DNA of 64,000 nucleotides from NCBI RefSeq assembly GCF_000186865.1, contig NW_008705585.1, positions 177,862 to 241,861 of the forward strand, read 5' to 3'. Every line of letters begins with the position of its first letter. Within the stretch, counting starts at the first letter, position 1. The stretch comes from Aureococcus anophagefferens. Its lineage: Eukaryota; Sar; Pelagophyceae; Pelagomonadales; Pelagomonadaceae. The position numbers were made by a program, and so were the translations under genes. The notes beneath the pieces were generated by a model. The model did not search any database, was not told where the DNA came from, and saw only the letters and a list, made by a program, of their open reading frames with translations. Of the stretch, positions 58,566 through 64,000 are shown piece by piece.

Positions 58566-59321
58566 CTACATCTCCTCCTGACTCCGGCGGACGAGGCGCT
58601 TGACCTCCTTTTTGAAGTCCGCGTTGGCGTCGCGCCACTGGACGGCGGCGTCGATGTTCGCGGGGCTCGAGTCGTTGGGGTCGCTGAGCATGGAGATGAC
58701 GCTGACGAGGATGGACTCGACGCCGAGCACTGGTCGCCAGCGCAGGTCCGCCGTCTCCTGCTCGTTCTGCGGGTCGTCGCCCGGAGGGTGGAGGATGCTG
58801 ATGCAGACGCGGCCGTCCGGGTAGATGTTCGGGTGCCACATCTTCGTCGTGAACGTCATGGACGGCGGCATGTCCGGGAAGTCCTTCGGGAACTCCATGA
58901 CCGCCTTGAACATGCCGCCCTCGCTGCGGGGCGCGCGCGACCGTCTCGAAAAGGGGCGGCGCGGCCGCGCGGCGCGCGGGCGCGCGCGGCGCGGGGGGAG
59001 GATCGCGGGGCGCGCGGGTCTCGGGGGCGGGTGCGCGGCGCGGGCGGCGCGCTAGAGCGTGTTGTCAGGGCCGATGAGGAAGATCTCCCACTTGTACCTG
59101 CGCGCCGGGTCGCCGCGCGTCCGGTTCCGCGCGCGCGCGCCGTCGGCGCCACGCCGGGGCCGCGCATGTCCTCGTCGTCGCCCAGGCCCACGGAGATCCC
59201 TTCCGGCGGGTTCTTCTGCATGGCCTGCGAACGCCGCGTCGCGCGGAACCCGGCGAAGTTTGGCGCGCACCTGGAATTGCCGTCGGAGGATCTCCCGCCC
59301 GTAGCTCCCGGAGTCGGTCAT
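58566..59321 (-). CDS. UBE2G1: Ubiquitin-conjugating enzyme E2 G1 (UBC7 class)
   Basis: Four exons: 59321-59271, 59224-59166, 59097-59053 and 58923-58566, giving 170 residues, the family length. Introns are 46 nt (GT-AG), 68 nt (GC-AG) and 129 nt (GC-AG); the GC donors are needed to rebuild DEDM-YKWEIFLIGP and DNTL-YEGGMFKA. Signatures: ILRRQFQAMQKNPPEGISVG, FPKDFPDMPPSMTF, MWHPNIYPDGRVCISILHPP with the catalytic Cys, the acidic loop GDDPQNEQETADLRW characteristic of UBC7/G-type E2s, and SPANIDAAVQWRD. It supplies ubiquitin to E3 ligases, making K48-type chains in related organisms; the cellular pathway here is inferred. Confidence 0.96.
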
Positions 59322-59611
59322 GGCGCTTTGCTGGGGCGTCGACGGCGCGCGAGTGGCGACGCCGCTAAGATTTTGAACGAGCGCGCGGTCTTCGCGAAGA
59401 CGGCGCGGGCAAGTGAACGAGGCGCTTGCCGCCTAGCTTGCTGGGTCGTCGGGCGACCTCTCTGTCTCCGAGATATAAAAATCAACCGACATGTTGAAGC
59501 GGAGCCCGGGGCCGCGACAACTCCCGCGGCCGTGCTCGAGGCTCACTCCGGGCTCTCGGGTTAACTCTCGGGCCCCTTGGCAAACCGACGCGATCGACTT
59601 ACACGCGCACC

Positions 59612-60418
59612 CTATCGGTACGCAGGCACCTTGGACTTGATTTTCGCCCCCGAGTCGGGGACGTGGTCCTCGATGGCGCGGAGCGCGTCCAGAGCCTTGC
59701 GGGCCAGGGGCCCACCAGCAGCTTTGCGCGCAATGGGTGGCAGTAGACGATCCAGAAATGGCGCCAAAGAAGCCCCGACGACGGCCGCGAGCGGTGACAC
59801 GACGTCCATGGCCGCCTCGACGACGTCGGGCTCCTTGTCGGCGAGCGCCGCGCGCAAGGAGGGCACGAGCGACGGCAGGAGCGTCGGCACCACGTCCTCG
59901 GCGTTTGGATGCGCCTCGAGGAGCTGCCTCGCGCCTTGCCGCGCGAGGAGACAGAACGGGTGGCAGACCTCGCTGAGGCCCGTGAAGCAGAGCGGCAGGC
60001 ACCGATCCAGCGGCACGTCGCCCGGAGACGTCGCGAACGCGAGCTTCGGCACGGACCCGTTCTGGTCCACGCGCAGCCACTGCGTGATCTCGCCGGATCG
60101 ATACGCCGTCGCGAACGCCGTCTTCCCTTTTTTGCCGAGCCCCGCGCCCTTATCGTCGATGCGGCCGAGGCCCAGCTTCTTCGGTAATCCGCCGGACGGC
60201 TTGTTCGTGTAGCCCGGCGACCGCTTCGGGCTCGGGCTCGGCGTATCGCTCTTGCGCGTGCCGGAGCTCCGCTCGGAAGACCGCGTCGGCGTGTTCTGCT
60301 TGGTAGGCGTCATGGCCGCCGAGGAGGCGCCGGCGGTTGGGGCGGCCGCCGCTTCCTGCTGCGCCTTCCAGACCTTCTGCCGAGCCCAGAGCTTCTCGCG
60401 CACCTGCGCCTCACTCAT
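59612..60418 (-). CDS. PACRG-like (parkin co-regulated gene) protein
   Basis: 268 residues from the ATG at 60418; the frame is open upstream without another ATG. The disordered Ser/Lys-rich N-terminal ~90 residues (TPTKQNTPTRSSERSSGTRK) precede a helical-repeat domain matching the PACRG pattern: TAFATAYRSGEITQWL, DRCLPLCFTGLSEVCHPFCL, LARQGARQLLEAHPNAEDVV, LLPSLVPSLRAALADKEPDV, ASLAPFLDRLLPPIAR. PACRG proteins bind microtubules at the inner junction of ciliary doublets, and shorter PACRG-like paralogues also occur. Which of the two this is cannot be settled from sequence alone. Its presence bears on whether the organism keeps cilia genes. Confidence 0.8.
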   Translation of the reverse strand: MSEAQVREKLWARQKVWKAQQEAAAAPTAGASSAAMTPTKQNTPTRSSERSSGTRKSDTPSPSPKRSPGYTNKPSGGLPKKLGLGRIDDKGAGLGKKGKTAFATAYRSGEITQWLRVDQNGSVPKLAFATSPGDVPLDRCLPLCFTGLSEVCHPFCLLARQGARQLLEAHPNAEDVVPTLLPSLVPSLRAALADKEPDVVEAAMDVVSPLAAVVGASLAPFLDRLLPPIARKAAGGPLARKALDALRAIEDHVPDSGAKIKSKVPAYR

Positions 60419-60618
60419 GGCGTGGCGTGTCTTTCGAGGGACTACGCAGCCGCGGCCAGCAGGGGAGCTGCTCTGCGCACGCGGCGCGGCTGGGGGGCTG
60501 CCGATGCGCCGCTTTGAACTCGGGCTTTCGTTGCAGGGCAACACCACCTTGGCAGCTCGAGCTCTCGCGCGCGACCAGGCATTGCATCGCGACGCGCGCG
60601 CAGCCGCACGTAGCGCCG
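60419..60618. promoter_or_regulatory. Divergent promoter region (PACRG-like / small membrane protein)
   Basis: These 200 bp lie between two divergent ATGs. The middle has short lower-GC tracts (GAACTCGGGCTTTCGTTGC, ACACCACCTTGGC). No TATA box or repeat is evident. Confidence 0.35.
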
Positions 60619-60798
60619 ATGGTGTCGACGCTGCTCGGGAGGCTCATGGCCTTTGGCGTCGGCGTCGGCGTCGGCTCCGCCGGGTCCTACTACTTCATCC
60701 TCGAGGAGCTGAAGAGCTCCACCGCGGCGATCCTCGCCGCCAACAAGGCCCTCGCGGCCCGCGTCGGCAAGGTCGAGTCGGCGGCGAAGAAGCAATAG
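60619..60798 (+). CDS. Small single-span membrane protein (59 aa)
   Basis: The ATG at 60619 gives 59 residues: MVSTLLGRLMAFGVGVGVGS, then AGSYYFILEELKSSTAAILA and a Lys-ending helix (AARVGKVESAAKKQ). The first half is a Gly-rich transmembrane segment (GxGxGxG), the second a heptad-like amphipathic helix. Size and layout recall small mitochondrial inner-membrane proteins such as MICOS subunits, but I cannot assign a family. The frame is open upstream but with no better start. Coding status is supported by hydrophobicity pattern and codon choice only. Confidence 0.6.
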   Translation: MVSTLLGRLMAFGVGVGVGSAGSYYFILEELKSSTAAILAANKALAARVGKVESAAKKQ

Positions 60799-61055
60799 CC
60801 GGCCGCCGGCGGCGGCGCGCGGCGGCGGACGCATCGAATGGCGGCGGGTCGCGCGCGCGCGGCCGGCGCCGGGCGTCGGCGCGCGGCGTAGGCCGCCGCC
60901 GCCTCGGCGGACTTCGGGCGCCGACCGCCGCTCTTGGAATTCGGAGGGGGCTTAATGGTGAGGGTCCGCTCGGCGCGGATACGGGAGGGTCGGGGGGCGC
61001 CGGCCCCTGGGCGTCGAACGCGCCCAAAGACGGGGCCGGCGGGGCTCGCGGCGGC

Positions 61056-62268
61056 TCACGCGGTGGAGTCGGTCGCGTGGCGCGAGAGGAGGCTCTCGAC
61101 GGCGGCGTCGACGGCGGCCTTGGAGGAGTCGTCCGGGAGCTGGAACTCCGCGGCGACGGCTCGGAGGCAGTCGGGCTGGGAGTTGAGGTTCTTGAGGAGC
61201 GCGGCCGCGTGGATCCTCGACATCTCCGTGCCCTCGACGCAGATCTCGGCGAGGACGGGGATGGCGCCGTTCTTGACCATGTCGAGGCGCGCGTCGTCGT
61301 TCTCGTAGCTCAGGTTCCGCAGCGCGCCGGCCGCGGCCTCGCGGCACGCGTCGGAGCCGCCGTCCTTGGACATGGTCACGAGGACGCCGATGGCCCCCGC
61401 CTCGACGAGCTTGGACTGGTTCTTCTTCGAGTTGTAGGCCAGGTTCCAGAGCGCGCGCGCCGCGACCTCGGCGCCCGCGACGTCGCCCGCGGAGCACAGC
61501 TCCACGAGCGGCCGCACGCCGCCCTCGGCGACGATCTCCTCCTGGTTCTTCTCGTTCACCGCCAGGTTCCGGATGGCGCCCGCCGCCGCCTCCCGGCAGT
61601 GCACGGAGCCGTTCGTCATCAGCGTCACGAGCGGCCGGACCGCGCCCGCCTCGGCGATCGCGACCTTGTTCTCCGCGTTGATCGCCAGATTCCAGAGCGC
61701 GCGCGCGCCGTACTCGGCGCACTTGCCCGAGGGCGGCTGGCGGCAGAGAAGCACGAGGGCCGGGATCGCGCCCGCGGAGACGATCGCGACCTTGTAGTCG
61801 TTGTTGAGCGCGAGCGTCCAGAGCTCGCGCGCGGCGGCCTCCTTGCGGGGCACGGGCTGGTCGCTCTTGCAGAGCATGACGTACTCCCGGATCTTCTTCA
61901 GGTCCACCTCGCGCACGGGGCTCTTGGGACTCCGCGGCGGCTTCGGCGACTTCGGCGCGCCTAAGGGGCGGGCGCGCGGGTTCGCGCGCGCGGACCGTTC
62001 GGGAAAAAGACGTACCGCCGGGCGACCGCGGGCTCTCGTCGCCGCCGTCCTTCTTGTTCTTCGGGCTGCGCTTGCCCATGAGGGACGACATGGAGCTCGA
62101 CGCCTGCTTGAGCCCCACGGACAGCATCTTGAACGACGACTGCCGCTTCTTCTCTTTTTTCGGGCTGCGCTTCCCCTTCTTGCTCGCCGGCGACCCGCCC
62201 TCCGACGACGCCTCGCCCTCCTCGAGGGTCACGTCCTTCATCTCCGCCTCGCTCCCCTCCCGAGCCAT
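61056..62268 (-). CDS. Armadillo-repeat protein
   Basis: Exon 1 62268-62016 and exon 2 61960-61056 give 385 residues; the 55-nt intron (GTACGT...CCTTAG) is in phase 1. The N-terminal ~110 residues are Lys/Ser-rich and disordered (SPKKEKKRQSSFKMLSVGL, APKSPKPPRSPKSP). Then come about six armadillo repeats: AARELWTLALNNDYKVAIV, GARALWNLAINAENKVAIAE, AAGAIRNLAVNEKNQEEIV, AARALWNLAYNSKKNQSKLV, AAGALRNLSYENDDARLDMV, HAAALLKNLNSQPDCLRAV. These form a protein-binding solenoid. Similar stand-alone ARM proteins serve as adaptors in many pathways, so the partner cannot be inferred. Confidence 0.9.
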
Positions 62269-62545
62269 GGCGCCGCTAGACGCCCCAGAGCAGCGCGGCG
62301 CCCGACGGGCGGCGCGCCGTCCCGGCCGTGGTCACGCGCCCGGCGCGCGACCAGGATGGTGCGGCGGGCACGCCCGCGAGCGACGAGGCCGGGGGTGCGT
62401 CGGCGGACCGGCGCCGGCGCCGCGGGCAGCCGAAAAAAGCCCGGGCAGCCTCGAGGCCTCCCAAATTGCCCGAGTGCCGCAGCCCAAAGGCAATGATGAA
62501 AGGAGTTGCAGTTCTCGATCTCTAAAAAATGGCGCGCACCGCGCG

Positions 62546-63997
62546 CTAGACGAGGACGGCGTCGAGGGTCGGGAAGGCGTCGTCGGCGATGGGGACGAAC
62601 TTGAAGGCGCCCGCCCGGGGCGCGGGCGCCGCGCCGACGGCGGGGAGGAGCGTGACGCCGTCGAGCGCGTCGTGCTCGCCGACGGTCGACGGCGCGAGGC
62701 CGTAGGAGTCGTCGCGGAGTCTTCCGGACGCGAGGGAGTGGGCGTCGCCGGCGTCGAGGAGGCTGTCGCCGTCGAGGCAGGACGGCGGCCGCGGCGAGTC
62801 GTTGGAAAACCGCGGCGGGTCGAACGCGCGCGCGGACGCGCTCCGCTCGTCGCCGTCGCCCGCCGCCGCCGCCGGCGCGCTCGGCAGCTCCGACTCGTCG
62901 TCGAAGACGAAGGCGTCGTCGAAGGCGCCCCGGAGCTTCGACGCGTCCTCGGCGATCGGGCCGTCGTCGTCGCCGCCGTCATCGCGGAACGCGTCGCGGA
63001 GGCGGTGCGCGTCCTCGAGGCCCGGCGTCTCCTGGGTGATCGTTGCCGCGTCGCCGTCGTCGTCCGGGGCGTGCTCGCCGGCGGCGGCGGCGGCCGCGGC
63101 CGCGGCCTCGGATCTGAGCTTCCGCTTCCGCGCGGCGGCGGCGGCGACGGCCGCGCGCGCGGCGGGGCTCCCGGGGTCGAGGAACGTGAGGTTGCCCTTG
63201 CGGCACATGATCTCCGCGCCGTCGCGCTCGCGGACGACGCGCCAGCCGCCGTGCTTGGCGACGACGATCGTCCCCACCGCGCCCGTGCGCGAGCACGCGG
63301 CCATGCACCCGACGTCGGCCTGGCCGTTGCCCGAGGTCGCCGGCGCGGCCCGGGGCTTGCGCGCGGGGGCGGGCGCCGCGTCCTCCTCGGCCGTCTCGTC
63401 GCCCTCGGCCGACGGCGACGCGGCCGTCGCGACCGACGCGTCCGCCGGCGGGTCGTCCGCGCGCGCGCGGGCCTCGTCGCCGTCCGACGCGGGCGGCGCC
63501 CCGGCGTCGGCCGTGCCCCCGGGCACGACGTCCAACCCGTTCTTCCGGCGGACGACGACGTCGCCGGACGGCCGGCGGAGCTCGCGCCAGCCGCCGCTCT
63601 TGACGGCGACGACGACGCCGACGACGCCCGTGGCCCGGCACCGCGCCGTCTGGCCCATCTTCGGCTCGCCGTGGTTCGGCGCCGCGCCGGCCTTGACCTT
63701 CTTCGCCGCGGGCGCGCCGTCCGCCGCGGCCGCGCGCTTCTTCGCCGCCGGCTTCGCGGCGGCCTTGGCGACGCTCGGCCCCCGGCCGCCGCGGCCCCGG
63801 CCCCGGCCCCGGCCGCCGCCGCGCCCGCCGCCGCGCCGCCCGCGGCCCCGGCCCCGCTGCGCGGGCGCGGGCGCGGGCGCCTCCGACTCCTCGGTCTCGC
63901 TGCCCTCGCCGCGGCCGCCGTCGCCCGCCGCCGCCGGGACCGCCGCCGGCTCCCCCGCGGCGCGCACGAGAATCTCCGCGAGGCTCGCCAGGTCCAT
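62546..63997 (-). CDS. RGG-box protein with two SH3-like repeats
   Basis: 483 residues, complete, with its ATG at 63997, three bases from the window edge. An N-terminal helix (MDLASLAEILVRAAGEP) and acidic patch lead to an RGG box (GRGRGRRGGGRGGGRGRGR), suggesting RNA or nucleolar binding, and a Lys/Ala-rich stretch. Two ~50-residue repeats follow: QTARCRATGVVGVVVAVKSG + GWRELRRPSGDVVVRRKNGL and CMAACSRTGAVGTIVVAKHG + GWRVVRERDGAEIMCRKGNL, strand-rich and SH3/KOW-like. The C-terminal half is acidic and disordered. No named family is recognised; a nuclear RNA or chromatin role is inferred. Confidence 0.75.
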   Translation of the reverse strand: MDLASLAEILVRAAGEPAAVPAAAGDGGRGEGSETEESEAPAPAPAQRGRGRGRRGGGRGGGRGRGRGRGGRGPSVAKAAAKPAAKKRAAAADGAPAAKKVKAGAAPNHGEPKMGQTARCRATGVVGVVVAVKSGGWRELRRPSGDVVVRRKNGLDVVPGGTADAGAPPASDGDEARARADDPPADASVATAASPSAEGDETAEEDAAPAPARKPRAAPATSGNGQADVGCMAACSRTGAVGTIVVAKHGGWRVVRERDGAEIMCRKGNLTFLDPGSPAARAAVAAAAARKRKLRSEAAAAAAAAAGEHAPDDDGDAATITQETPGLEDAHRLRDAFRDDGGDDDGPIAEDASKLRGAFDDAFVFDDESELPSAPAAAAGDGDERSASARAFDPPRFSNDSPRPPSCLDGDSLLDAGDAHSLASGRLRDDSYGLAPSTVGEHDALDGVTLLPAVGAAPAPRAGAFKFVPIADDAFPTLDAVLV

Positions 63998-64000
63998 CTC

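Noticed and set aside
60252..61964. 570-codon plus-strand open frame opposite the PACRG-like and armadillo genes
   Set aside because: Low-complexity Arg/Gly/Val translation lying antisense to well-supported genes; stop codons are rare by composition.

Overview
This is nuclear DNA of a very GC-rich, gene-dense unicellular eukaryote from a draft assembly: two N gaps (180 and 50 nt), spliced genes, no operons, and no tRNA or rRNA that I could find. About 27 protein genes lie on both strands, often 1-60 bp apart. The strongest clue to identity is a set of near-identical ~190-205 bp introns in unrelated genes. Each has terminal inverted repeats and is flanked by an 8-bp target duplication. These look like introner elements (transposons that create introns), known from the pelagophyte alga Aureococcus anophagefferens. 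I infer that species or a close relative; the assignment rests on features, not on a database match.

Layout. 1-3.7 kb: decayed P-element/THAP9-like transposase (+) facing a spliced gene of unknown function (-), with an AT-rich centre. 4-13.7 kb: methyltransferase, a basic coiled-coil protein, an MRH-type membrane lectin tail-to-tail with a GH63-like glycosidase, a small unknown gene, a Tubby-domain protein (broken by the gap), and a putatively myristoylated protein. 13.7-24.4 kb: DXD glycosyltransferase, a large repeat + RS + CCCH zinc-finger protein, phosphatase PP5, an ankyrin-SAM protein, an unknown protein, and a SET methyltransferase. 24.6-35.1 kb: lipid-transfer-like protein, F-box-like/LRR protein, CNBD-PX protein, small membrane protein, RNA polymerase subunit RPB5, phosphopantetheinyl transferase with a CaaX-like tail, and a sugar transporter. 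35.4-44.9 kb: a compositionally distinct block with three nuclease-type genes: a putative PD-(D/E)XK protein, an EEP-family nuclease, and a 1960-residue RecB-like nuclease/SF1 helicase carrying two ubiquitin-interacting-motif-like repeats. 45-64 kb: a 2863-residue coiled-coil protein, SUMO E2 UBC9, a TRAF-type zinc-finger protein, ubiquitin E2 UBE2G1, a PACRG-like protein, a 59-residue membrane protein, an armadillo-repeat protein and an RGG-box protein.

Splicing. I could place 17 introns: seven introners in six genes and ten ordinary ones of 46-221 nt. Nine of the 17 need a GC rather than GT donor to restore the reading frame or conserved protein. In every introner the donor (GT or GC) is the first two bases of the upstream target duplication, and the acceptor AG is the end of the element. 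Six one-base frame slips in GC-rich simple sequence, in five genes, look like assembly errors.

The genes are mostly unrelated housekeeping functions rather than one pathway. The local groupings worth noting are the nuclease/helicase block, the E2-zinc finger-E2 cluster, the MRH/glycosidase pair and the cilia-associated genes (Tubby, PACRG-like).
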